From: Limanda limanda
Lineage: Eukaryota > Chordata > Actinopteri > Pleuronectiformes > Pleuronectidae
NCBI RefSeq assembly: GCF_963576545.1
Contig: NC_083651.1
Location: forward strand, 18,351,748 to 18,415,747
DNA length: 64,000 bases
Direction of reading: 5' to 3'
Every line of letters starts with the position of its first letter. The first letter of the stretch is position 1. Of the stretch, positions 52,451 to 64,000 are shown piece after piece. Under the pieces are notes generated by a model. The model was given only the letters and a program-made list of their open reading frames with translations. It searched no databases and was not told the DNA's origin. The position numbers were made by a program, and so were the translations under genes.

Positions 52451-52973
52451 TTAACCCTTTGTAGTCTGAGGCTTATTCAGCCAAGATCAAGACCGACATG
52501 CCCATTTGGTTTCAGACAGGCAGATGTGCTTTTATTTTGTAAGAGATATAATTTAGGCACTGAATAGAAAATGTAATCAGCGTCAGATTGAAAGTATTAA
52601 AGATAGTTGCCTTGTCTTTGACACTACTTTTCACGTGTGTCAAAAAAAGCCTTCAAACCTCAAACAGCTGTGAGGACCAGAGGTGTCCTGACTTTACCAA
52701 ATAATCCCTAATTTGTAAGGTGGTCCATTAAATCAAAAAAAGTACAAGTACACACAAACAAATACATTTATATTAAAGGGAAACATTGAGGCAGAACAAC
52801 ATTTCGTCTATTCGTCTTTTACTGATGCAATGTCACGATTGTGAGAAACCAAATTTCACTTTTAATGTGTATTGAAATACTCAGGAAAAGAACATAAATC
52901 AAATCTGTAATCTTAAATCTTTAAGTCAAATTACATAGAAAGAAAAAAACACACGCACAAACACAATAACAAT

Positions 52974-52977
52974 CACG

Positions 52978-53029
<52 letters not shown>

Positions 53030-53043
53030 CACAAAAACACACA
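52974..53043 (+). repeat. (CA)n microsatellite
   Basis: CA run with a few G or A substitutions toward its ends. Confidence 0.95.
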
Positions 53044-55346
53044 AACACGGTGTGTACTAAGCTTTTAAAGCCAATGAAAACACCAGTTGTATCTGATCTG
53101 GCAACTGTTGTTTTGGCTAGCAGAAAATGTGTCCAGAGATTTTCAACTATTGTCTGCTCTGTGGAGTCTGTGGCACAGATTTTTTTTCAATAACAAAGAT
53201 GAAACACTCCAGCTGTCCCATTTCTTTTATATTTTTTTCTGTGATTAACTAAACTCAAGAGGAGTTTACAACTGTGCCGGCATAGAAAGACTCCGGCGTC
53301 AGATTCAAAGAAGAACCACTGGGGAGAAACCGGACATGCTGTTCGTTATCACCCTGTGAGCTGCTGCACTGCGAGGGACAATACACAAACAGCCCACGCT
53401 GACCAACCACTGCTCTCTGTGGCATCTCCTTAGCAGCTGCAGACACGAGTCTTTGTTAACGCAAAAATAGATAAAAAACTAACACACGGTGTGTCGAACA
53501 ATATCTGAACTGTTGGAAAATAATGAATGAAAGCTTCCCAGCACCAAACATGGAAAACCTAAGGATGAAAGTGGTTTCTTGCTTTTGAAAATGCAGCAGC
53601 ATCAAGCTGACATCAAATCTGATTTTGCATGTCACTTGAAGGCAAATGCAACACAAACAAATATCAAACTTAAAGAAGCACCAGGCTATGCACAGGGTTA
53701 GGGTTTTTCTTTACTGAGCCCAATGCAGGTAATGTGAGCTGCACTGAGTTTGTGTTACCCCTGAAACACGTGGTTATTTAATTCGGTTCCCTTTATCGTG
53801 AAGGACAGTTTCGATCATAATGGAGGAAGAGAAAGAAAAAAGGAAGAAAGAGATAAGGGATGGAAACTGAGTTTTCATGTTAAAGCATTAGATCCAAACA
53901 AGACGTTGACATAAGTTCAGTATCTGGTTGGAGGTTTTTATTTAACATATTCTAAGCATGTTTAATTAAATTCTTGCCAAACATGGATAGGCATTAATGA
54001 GGAAAATTATGGTATCACCTGCTGGAAACACACTATTTGAGATAATTATTAATTTAATAAAACCAAGAGCTAATACTTTCTGACAGTGTTTCTCCAAATA
54101 TTGACTTTTTCGGTGCCTGTGGAAATATATTTAGGCCAGTTTTGATTGTGAAGTTTATCCAATCAACTTGTAACTTTATAATTAGGTCCTGTGAGTAATG
54201 TTGCCTGTAACTTTTAAAATGTGGAGATTTGTAATAAATCAAATGTCGGTGGGAGGAATTGGTCGACTTGTGTGTTGCTGAGTTACGCCAAAGATAAAGA
54301 GAAACAAGATTATTTATTGCACTGTGTATCCATGTACTCCATTATGTAAGCTTTTCATGGTTTTACTAGAGGAATAACTCGATTTTTTTCTTTCTATTGG
54401 TGTGGGAGAGTTTTTGACCCTTTGGCTTAAGAACCAATTTAAAATGCCTATTGCATTATTTTCTAAAAATGCAAGGTTGTCAATCTAACCCAGAATGTGT
54501 TTGTCTTGGCTTGAGAAAAAATGAAATTTCTGGAGAGAAATGATGTTCTGCCAGCGGTGCCGTGATGCCACCTTCTTTGTGTCCTTAATCACATTGGTAC
54601 AGCTTGTGTGTCTGGCAGACAACGAGCGACAGAGGTTGTGAGTCAGTCGCTGACTCAGGTTGGTGACGGTGAGAGACGGCAGCTATTTAGAGGATACGTT
54701 TATTCTAATTTCCTCATCTTTCAAGAGATGGGACAGCCTCCCTATCTGGTGAGCCATCCGTCTGCTTGTGTTGTGAGTGTAGGCAGCCAAATCTGTTTGT
54801 GCTTTCCAGTGAGGAAGTGTGTGAAGATTGCCTCAGGTTGTTTGAGAAGGGGTGGGTGTGTTGAAACACACTGCTGAGACACCTCACGAGTAAACATCAA
54901 CTGCGCTTGATTTGATCTGCCATGTTGCCCACAGGATGAGCCTTAAACTGTGCACAGGTCTTTGTTTTCTAAAATAGTGTCTGCCTAGTCAATGCAAATG
55001 TTTAATATAATGGAGAGTGGTGTGCAGTGCATATTAAACCTTTATAAATGTAGTCTGTGGTGACTGAGTTAAAAAAATAACATTAATTTTGCACTACAAT
55101 TTGAAGGTACTCAAAAGACCCCCACCTGGGAGTGTGGACCAAGTCAGGGGAAACCACAGCAGGCTCCTGGAAGTGCCCCCCCCCCATGAAGGACAAAGTG
55201 CTGGGGGGACGAGGGGAGATCTATTATTAAGGGCAATCTATTAGTCCTCCCCTTCTCATTTCATCTGCAGGGGGTGAGAACTCTGGTGTGGCTGTGCTGT
55301 GGTGGCTTCCCCTGAGCCTGGAGGGGAGGAGGATGGCCAAGAAGAA

Positions 55347-55454
55347 GAGGAGGAGGAGGAGGAGGAGGAGGAGGAGGAGGAGGAGGAGGAGGAGGAGGAG
55401 GAGGAGGAGGAGGAGGAGGAGGAGGAGGAGGAGGAGGAGGAGGAGGAGGAGGAG
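55347..55454 (+). repeat. (GGA)36 microsatellite
   Basis: 108 bases of uninterrupted AGG/GGA, purine on one strand. The poly-Arg, poly-Ser and poly-Pro frames over it are artefacts. Confidence 0.97.
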
Positions 55455-58033
55455 TGTCGTTGATAACATGCATTATTATCCACTCCACCATACATTATGT
55501 CTGGATAACATGCATTTTTCGGTAGAAAGAATAAACATGACTCACAGTGCACATGGCGTTGTAACACTTCCCCCAGAGTTCACATCCTTGTTGCATTGAT
55601 ATATAGACTTGATAAAAAACTATATATTAAATACAGTAGCATCTGTTGTACAGGCTTCTAAAAGAAGGGTAACAAACTAAGTGCAGAATTATTCAGAGAA
55701 ATCTGAACTTACAAAAGCGGTTAGATAATAAAAAGGGGGCAGGGCCTTCTTCATCTCTGGAGGAAGTGATGGAGGCGTTCCCTTTCTTGGGCTGGGGGAG
55801 CGTGCTTGTTTAGGCCCTGGGATGTTAATGTGTATGTCTGCTTTTTGACTTTTTGATTCTGTTGAGTAATGTCAGCTCCTTGATGAAAAACTAACACTGC
55901 TTTAAAACAAACTGTTGTATTAATGTATTTTGCCTCGTACACTGCCGGCACGTATCCCCTAGTGGGTGTTCTGTGTAGCCAACACTGTATAGTGGGTGAA
56001 TAAGTGAGTGCACAGGAGGATTGTCTGAACACAGCAAGAGTAAAAGTGGTCACCCTCCTTAAGGGCGGACATAAATCTGCCTGTTGAAAAATCCTCCTGT
56101 ATAAATGTGTTGTTAAGAGGATTGGGAACGAACTTTACAAATATTTTTGACAAGAAATGGCAACCGTTACTGATTTGCCAAAATCCTCTGAATTGGAAGA
56201 CATTCTTCTTTTATTTTCCTGAGGTGTTGGAACAGATCTTTTCAAAAAATCTCGTCATGTTTGTATGAAAATAAAATGTGCTCATCGGGATCAAATTTGA
56301 GCTAAAACATTAAATGATGATGGTGTTAAATGTAATGTTATGGAAGCCTAGTCATCTTGGATGACATTTGATGAATTTCTTGATAGCCAAACACATTCTC
56401 TTTTTGCTTTAGTAATTTCCAATAGTTAAGAACTTTCCAATGCCCTCACTTCATTCTCATTCATAATGTTATCTGGTCTGTGGCTTTGCCGATTTACGGC
56501 CCAATTGGTCAAACTGGAGGCAAATGGCACAGTGGTCTGATGTGCGACTCGTCTGCGCCCAGAAAGCTTCAGTCACAGCACGAAAAAACCCAGCAGGCAA
56601 CAAGGCTCACAACTTCACACCAATCGATAAATGGAATAACTGCCACTATTAAACAATTCTCTGTCGGGTCTGGAGTAATGAACTATAACAGAGAAATGAT
56701 AATATGATGATAGTCATAATTAGTGAGATAATAACAGGGCAATCACAGGGTGCCGTAACGGGAGACATTAGCCGTGATGTATGATTGATCTGTTGTGAGG
56801 CGGGCAGCTTGGCAATCGAGCACGAGTCCCCTGGAACAGGGGCGATGCTGACCCTGTGTATCCGAGTGTGTTGTACACATATTTATACAACTATTGTGTT
56901 TGTAAGTTCAGTTGCTGGTTTTTAGTCATAGTTATTTGTGTTGTTTAATTTGTGCAGGGGCTGCACATATACAGAAAACTGAGGATTTGGTTGTTTAGCT
57001 CATTTTGTCATAATAAACAGAGATCACCCCAAAAGAAAGCCAGAAAACACACAAAATTAACGTGAAGTTAACAGTTTGGTTTCTTATACATTTGTGTTGA
57101 AGGGAACTCCAACTACTTTGCTTAAAACGACTTCTGCTGCAGCTGACTAGCTCACGGTGTGGGTTTTTGTAAAAACTAGTAAAATGACAGACAAAATAAA
57201 TCATTATGATTCATGATGGTTCAGTCCATTTCAACAACACACACAGCAAACAAGCCTTGCACCTTCCGTTCTGTAACTCCGGCACGATAATGTCCAAAGC
57301 TTTACTCCCTAAACCAAACAGCACAGTTTGCCTTTACTTTATTTTACTTGCAGGCCTGCTTCGGATTCTTTTATCACCACACCATGCACGTCACTGACTT
57401 CATATGCACCTTGCAAGAAGTGATGAATGGCTCCACCAAGTTTCGAAACAATTTTGAAGTTAGCAGACACATTAATTGCACATTTTTGGATGGATTCATT
57501 TGCTACACATGGAGTCAAGTGATTCCAGTTCAGGGATGCATGAAGCTGGCGGTGGGAGGAGAATATAAAGCACTGAAAGTTGGAGTAATAGTACCAGTGA
57601 GAACTTCAATCTACTTTCACCTCTGGATATCGCTTCTAAGACTTCAGCCTCCACCTCAACATAATGAAGAGAAAATGAAGGTCAAATATCTATGAAGGTC
57701 ATGTACATCCTTAGTGAAAAGGTCCATTTAAAGGGCTCACGGTTAAGGTTGTAAGATATGCAGAGAAACAGAAACCGAGGGAGATTTGCCCTTAAAAGTT
57801 TCACTGCTTTGAGATGTGAAGAATGAATTGCTCCTCTTTCAATGTTTATTGTGCGGAGTGGGAGACAGAAAGATAAAAAAAACAAGGTAAGGAAAAATCT
57901 AAGCAAAAGTATTAGATACCAAATGTACGTAATTTGTAAAGGGTCCTTATCCAAAGTTATGTGCATCTCTCCTCTTGCTCCACTGCACCACCTGAGGCCC
58001 AGCCACTCCAATAGATGTAATAACATGTTAAAA

Positions 58034-59033
58034 GGTGCTGCACGATGTATTTAAAATGTATCGTCATGGCGATATCAACAGGCGTAATATACGTGCAAAA
58101 GACGGCTTGAACTGCGATAAATGGTGTTCCATGTGCCACGCATTCACGCTCTGCATGTCAATATATTTGGCCAATCAGATGGAACCCTGCTGCACCAGAT
58201 AATAATTTAAGGATATTAAGATCATTGTCAAGTTTTTCCGTCACTTATCAATCAGTATCAGAAGAAGAGAATAAGAAGATAATAGACAGAGAACAGAGAA
58301 TAAAGGAGAACTGCGGGGCGGCTTCGTCAAATCTCGCTCCGCCTCCTCCTGACTTGATTCTACCGTGGAAACTTCTAGTTATCAGAATTGTCCCGGGTCA
58401 GATTCATCACTAGGAGCGGTTGATTAGCGGAGGGCCTCCTCCCTCGGGCTGTTGAGCTGTCCGTGGTCCCTGTGTCCATAGCCAGGCACTGTTTGTGTTT
58501 ATTTATCGCGACTCATATCGCGGTATTTAAAGACCCCTTTCACCCCAGCCATAAACATTTCTGCCTTCTGCCGTCTGGCCGACGGTACCGCAGCATCCGG
58601 GCCCGCACCACCAGACTCAGAGACAGTTTCATCCCCCAGGCCATAAGGCTTTTAAACTCCTGAACTGCAATAACTCCACCAAACCAGCACCCTGGAATAT
58701 TTGCATATTTGCACCAGCACCATAACAAGCATATTTGAACATTTGCACTACTACTGCACAAATTGAACATTCACCTGTAAGGATATATATTTAGATGTAT
58801 ATATTTTATTTTCTATTTTAAATTTTTGATATTCTATTTCATTGTTATTCTATTTTATTCTTTTTTATTCTATTTTATACTTGAGCATTGCTTAAAGAGA
58901 GTGTGTGACCCAAGCATTTCATTGACAGTGACTACTTCATGTTATCTCTGTTCATTTGACAATAAAAAATCTTGAATCTTGAATCTTGAATCAACAAGGT
59001 TATCGCATGTTTTCCTATCATCCTGCAGCCCTA
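58034..59033 (+). mobile_element. Probable hAT-like repeat carrying a nested LINE tail
   Basis: The left end GGTGCTGCACGATG and the right end CCTGCAGCCCTA are near inverse copies of the GGGCTGCACGAT-type terminus seen on common fish elements, and the interior has TCGTCATGGCGATATC and 'atcgcg' words typical of them. The flanking eight bases do not match, so a target duplication is not confirmed. The LINE at 58530-58992 interrupts it. Confidence 0.45.
58530..58992 (+). mobile_element. CR1/L2-type LINE, 5'-truncated 3' end
   Basis: The frame ending with the TGA at 58661-58663 reads DPFHPSHKHF then LPSGRRYRSIRARTTRLR and IPQAIRLLNS, the characteristic last residues of fish CR1/L2-like ORF2 proteins. 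A 330-base 3' UTR follows and ends in AATAAA then three copies of the 7-base unit TTGAATC (58972-58992), the usual kind of tail for these elements. Only about 44 codons survive, as expected for 5'-truncated insertion. It cannot move by itself. Confidence 0.75.
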
Positions 59034-61247
59034 GTTCATACGAGGCTTGCATGGCAAACGGGAGGTTAAATAATAAAATCAGTCCAGCTCCAGTTCTTGA
59101 TTCGATTTCCTCTCCCACCACCTTTCTCTCTCCTCACAGACTTGTTTTCTTATTCTCAGTTTTCTTTGTCCCCTGTAGTTCTGGTTAATAATACATGCAG
59201 TATTCCACCCCAGAGTGAGTGTGTGCAAATCCACTCCTGCATATTATGGTCTGCATTCGAAGATCCTTGAAAGTTTGCATTCTTTTCTACGAGCCCACAG
59301 GTATCAGGTGTGTGTGTGTGTGTGGTTGGCTGTTGGTGATTGTGCAGTAAGCCTTGGAGACACTGAGGACTGGATGCTGCTGTCCATATTGTACGGCTTT
59401 CTCCTTTGAGCTTTCGGGGTGCGACGCTGCGCATGTGTGCCTGGAGCAAGAGTGTGAGCGTGTGAGGCCTTCACATCCCGCCCCGGCTTGCCTGAAGGGC
59501 ATGTGAGACGTGCCTGCATCCCCTTCCTAGTTTGAACAAAAGCTACATTGTAACAAGAGGATCCTGTCTCGACCATGATAACAGCCTCAACAATGACAAA
59601 CCCTGCACCTTGATCGGGACAAGTGAGCGCCACAGGTTTTCTATACTTTTGTTTAATTTGCTTAGTTTCTCAGATCATAGTGATGACACTCCAACAACAA
59701 CCTTGAGCCGGGACAATTCCTCGGGGCATCTTGGGGGAATATGTGGAGAGCTGTGAGTTTTCTTTTTTATGACTTTTCAGAGTTGGGTTTGGCTAAGAAT
59801 CTGCACAAGCAGGGTCCAAGGGCACAGAGGTGCAGACTGGTTAAGGACAAGGAAAATATAAATTATCCGAAGAAACAAATTTGACTCAGTTTTTATGCTC
59901 ACAAAGTTTCACTGAGATGAGCAGATGCACAACAGCATAAGAGGAAAATGTTATATAGGTGCAAAGGTTCTGTTCTTCATCATGGAGCTACAGTATTTTT
60001 TGAATTTTAATGTAAACTTCTTGCACCATATACTTATATAACTACAGTACTTTCCTGCAGAATTACACGTAAATTAAGTTCAAGAGTTGGTGACCATTTC
60101 CTACAAGTGTCACAACTATTGACGATCTGTGTTGGGCTCCTGAATAAATAAAACCTTTCCATGATTCCTTAAAATTCCATCTGCATATTTATTCTGTGCT
60201 GTGATTTCAGAAAATCCATAAAATACCGAAAAAATTAGGTAGTTCTAAAATATTTGACCAACAGTGTAGTTTATGATGTAAAGTGTTATTGTTTATAGCT
60301 ATAATGCTAAAAAAAGAGATATGCTAGACTTGGAGAAAATCTTGAAAGTTGTGATTGAGAGAGATGAAAATAAAACAGGAAACCTAGGCAGTTAGAGGAA
60401 ATGACGGTGCCCTCTGAATGAGGCAGACGCCACTGAAAATAACAGATGGTGCAGTTCTGCTTGATGACCATATAACTTGACCTGCGCCCAAACTGCTACA
60501 TCATAAGTCCAGAGTTTTATTGCTAATTGCAGTGAACTGGACTATGGAGAGGTTGAGATCATTAAAAGGTTTAATGGCATGGTGGTTGTACTTTTCTCCT
60601 CCTCGCAGTTACCCTCTCTCATCATCATTACAACACCAAGAGGCTTGTTGTAACTGAGCCGATAGTTTGGCAAGTGTTCTCAAACCCACTTTATGCTTTA
60701 TTTAGCGAACCTGATATGGGTAAGTTCGAAAATATGTCAAAGATATGAAAAAATATAATGGGCCTGGTTTCCATAGTGTTTCAATGACCAAAACAAGAGG
60801 TACTACACTACCTGATATCCTGCCTCAATCACTATGACTTAAACAAATGTGTTTGCAAAATGAGGTCATCAACAAAGTAAATACTATATTTTCTATCCAC
60901 ATTGTTGTTGTCTTCACCTGGAATTATTGTCGAGTCGATTGATTGTGGACACTGTATTTTTAAATCATGAATATGTTAACATTTGATGAATGCTTCATTC
61001 CTGCAGAACCTTGGTGGAAAAACATATATAATTGAATATACCGGGGGAGTCTATTGTTGTGGAATGTTGCTTTTGGATTGCTTTTCGTCTGTCACATAAA
61101 ATCCACAAAAACATGGCTAACATGGATTCAAGTTCAGAAGTGGTATTAACATCCTTAAATATGAACACCTCCACACTGACCAACACATAATGACTGATCC
61201 TATTCTTAAATCGGTAAAATCCTCATAGATACGCGCAGTCATTCATT

Positions 61248-61403
<156 letters not shown>

Positions 61404-62400
61404 CTTGCACAGAACACTGTCAGACACATTTGTCAACAAAGATGAGTTGTAATTCCCTTGTGACCGGATCTCTCAGGCTGGCTGTCATTACCAGGTCTTA
61501 ACAGGGCCTCTGTGGTGGCACTAGAGAGTTGTTTCATGACCCCCTCGAATCTTTCTGAATTTCTTTATCAATGAACTGTAAAGTATAACAAATGACTAAA
61601 TGCCTGTTACCCGCTGTTGCTGCCTTTGCAGAGAAGTGAGAACAAAAAGGACTTCACAGAAAGACCCATCTCCAGTTGAAATTGTCTTGACACTTTCTCT
61701 GATGCCTCTGCCGGCTTTTTCAAATGTGTTTTCAGTTGACTTGTTGACAGGGCCCACATGTCTTTAGCCTCTAGGCCTAGTAATTATTATATAAAAGGCA
61801 CAGCAAAGACGATACACACACACAGACACGCACGCATACGCAGATGTGAGTGTTGGTATGTGTGTTTCCTCTGGGATATACACATAAAATCAGAGGCTGA
61901 AGCTGCTCTTTAATGAGAAGTGAGAAGAGGAATATAAGGCAATGGTTTGACGTTTAGCAAAAGGTTAAGAAGTGGTGAGAGCATTTGCAGTTTGACACCG
62001 ACTCCGAGTGAGAGGAGAAGTGAGACGCATAAAAGGAAAACCCTCATTACAGAGTTCTTAAGTCAGTGTGTGTGTGGGTGTGTATTCATTTGTTTGTCAA
62101 ACGGCATCCGAATATGGTCTGTGAGTAAATGCCTCCGATCAAATTACAAGACATTCACTCTGTTAATGTTTATGTTTGCCAGTTTGAATACCTACAGGTC
62201 TTCATTTACCTGTGTGTCTGTGTGTGCGTGTGTGTGTGTGTGTGTGTGTCTGGCAGTCACTCATTAGTGTAGACCTGTCTCCCTCAGCTGCCAGTCTCAT
62301 CCATTGTGTGGGCTGCATGCAGTCATCCATTTCCCCCACCGCCCTACTTGGCCACATCCATCTCCCCTCAGCCAGATGCCGTTAAAACCACGTCACTGCT

Positions 62401-62627
<227 letters not shown>

Positions 62628-64000
62628 TATTCCTCTTGGGTTGTTTGTGTGTGCTCTTGACTGACAACATGGCAACCATGAGTCAGTGCCGGCCTGATGG
62701 TGTTTGTATATTGTGACTATTTATCCGTCTGCTGCCTCCAGGTTGAGCTCTTGCATCGAGAGGCCACTCCAGGTGACCACATTTCACCACAAAGGCACAT
62801 GAACGAAACCAAAACACTTCTGTTGATAAAACGGGCAAGGTAGCCCTGATGTCATTCTCAATTTTCTCCGGCAAAGTCCAGCTCCTCAGGGGAAACCCCA
62901 GGGGTATTCCCTGTAATCTCTCCAACGTGTCCTTGGACGTGTGAATGCCACCGGAGGGAGGCGTCCTCCTCCTTTCCATGAAGCCATGGCTTTTTCTCAA
63001 CCAGAGGTGAGCAACCCAGCATTTCCTAGGTATTACCTTGCCAATAAAAATCACAAAAATAATAAGAATGCTATTTAAAATCATGGGAAATCGATCACGT
63101 GCCACTGAGAGACAGACGCAGGTTTATATTCTCATTGATCACCTCAGACTGGGGCATAACTGATGAGTTTTTCTCTTCTATTTGACAAACGGTTAATTAA
63201 TAGATGTCTTCTAGATTGATGAAACGTCTCTGTGGCATATTTTTGAACAAATGTGTTTTAAAGACTTTACTTAGGCGAGTTCTTCAATTTTAAGGCATCA
63301 GGCGATTCATGACAATAATTCTAATTAAAAAAAGAGATTTTCCCTCCATCAGGCAAATAATGAACCATTGAATGCATCGTGCCAATCATTTTCTTTTTTT
63401 AAAGGATACAACATTTCCAAAATAATTCATTCAATCTTTGGCAGCATCGGCTTTATTAAAATAAATTATTTAATTATTATTATTATTAAGTACAAAAAAT
63501 GTTTTTTTGTTAAGAAACTACGGCAGGATAGATTAGAACATGGCGGGCTGCCACAGTCTAGATAATTAATGGGTAACACTGGCTACTCTAAGCTGGATAG
63601 TTTTTAATATCACAAATTGCTCTTTCTTCACTTTTCATATGGAACATCTGTAAGTGCCCAGTCCCACATATAAGAATGTGAAGCGAATATCAAGGGTCAA
63701 AGTTCACCATAGTCAAACTCCACGTGAAGCCACAGATTGGAAGTGAATGAGATACTGTTCATATCGTGTGAATTTCAAATTGTTTGTCCTTATATGAACA
63801 AGCAAGATTTAAAATCCACTGTATGAAGATTAACAGTTTTTATGGTTTTCTCTACAACTGCAACAAAAGGCTTTTGATGATAAGGTACAGCGTGTTTTAA
63901 CTCTCCTCACATGAAAAACCAGAAAGTTTCATGAATTCTACATAACTCTTCATTACCCGTCCGCCTCGCTACTGATGAGAACACACATTAAGCTGTTCTC

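Noticed and set aside
55227..55599. Poly-Arg, poly-Ser, poly-Pro and poly-Leu frames
   Set aside because: All derive from the (GGA)36 repeat read in different frames and strands.
62683..63105. 140-residue minus-strand frame
   Set aside because: No recognisable domain, no supporting splice or codon signal, and it does not resemble any ErbB4 exon.

Overview
The window is a piece of a bony-fish (teleost, probably percomorph) genome. The only host gene I recognise is the 3' half of an ErbB4-type receptor tyrosine kinase on the minus strand. The rest is intron, probable 3' UTR, intergenic DNA, many simple repeats, and fish-type interspersed repeats and DNA transposons. The teleost call rests on the repeat families, the density of long CA/GA microsatellites and the ErbB4 sequence; I cannot name the species or say whether this is the a or b co-orthologue.

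Right to left, the erbb4 exons are: 39459-39614 (catalytic and activation loops), 37716-37791 and 35860-36006 (C-lobe), 33548-33645 (end of the kinase fold), and 32805-32975, 29544-29793, 27132-27260 and 26245-26906 (cytoplasmic tail, ending in a PDZ-binding TVV). All junctions keep phase. The exons for the ectodomain, membrane segment, kinase N-lobe and alpha-C helix are not here, so the intron from 39615 to the right edge exceeds 24 kb. A (TG)70 tract sits directly against the acceptor of the first kinase exon. The tail differs from the human protein as I recall it: an early PPxY motif is altered, some docking tyrosines are changed, and a long Ser/Gly/Pro/His-rich stretch is inserted. No CYT-1-type alternative exon is visible.

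The most unusual object is a near-perfect 7.2-kb palindrome at 8489-15708. Two 3.45-kb inverted arms flank a 318-bp spacer, and the whole unit has a perfect 9-bp target duplication inside an older Gypsy pol fragment. It is therefore a transposed unit, not just a local inversion. Each arm carries an exon-like chain (about 144 codons, four exons, all phases compatible, stop followed by AATAAA) that reads toward the centre. The product is unrecognised and no transposase is apparent. I treat this as the best candidate for something undescribed.

Other mobile DNA: a deleted hAT at 18224-19706 (8-bp target duplication, remnant of the dimerisation domain), a second hAT-like element at 28147-28983 inside an erbb4 intron (8-bp target duplication, a BED zinc-finger fragment in the erbb4 sense orientation), a CR1/L2-type LINE 3' end at 58530-58992 nested in another hAT-like repeat, and several scattered fish repeats. 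No tRNA, rRNA or CRISPR was seen.
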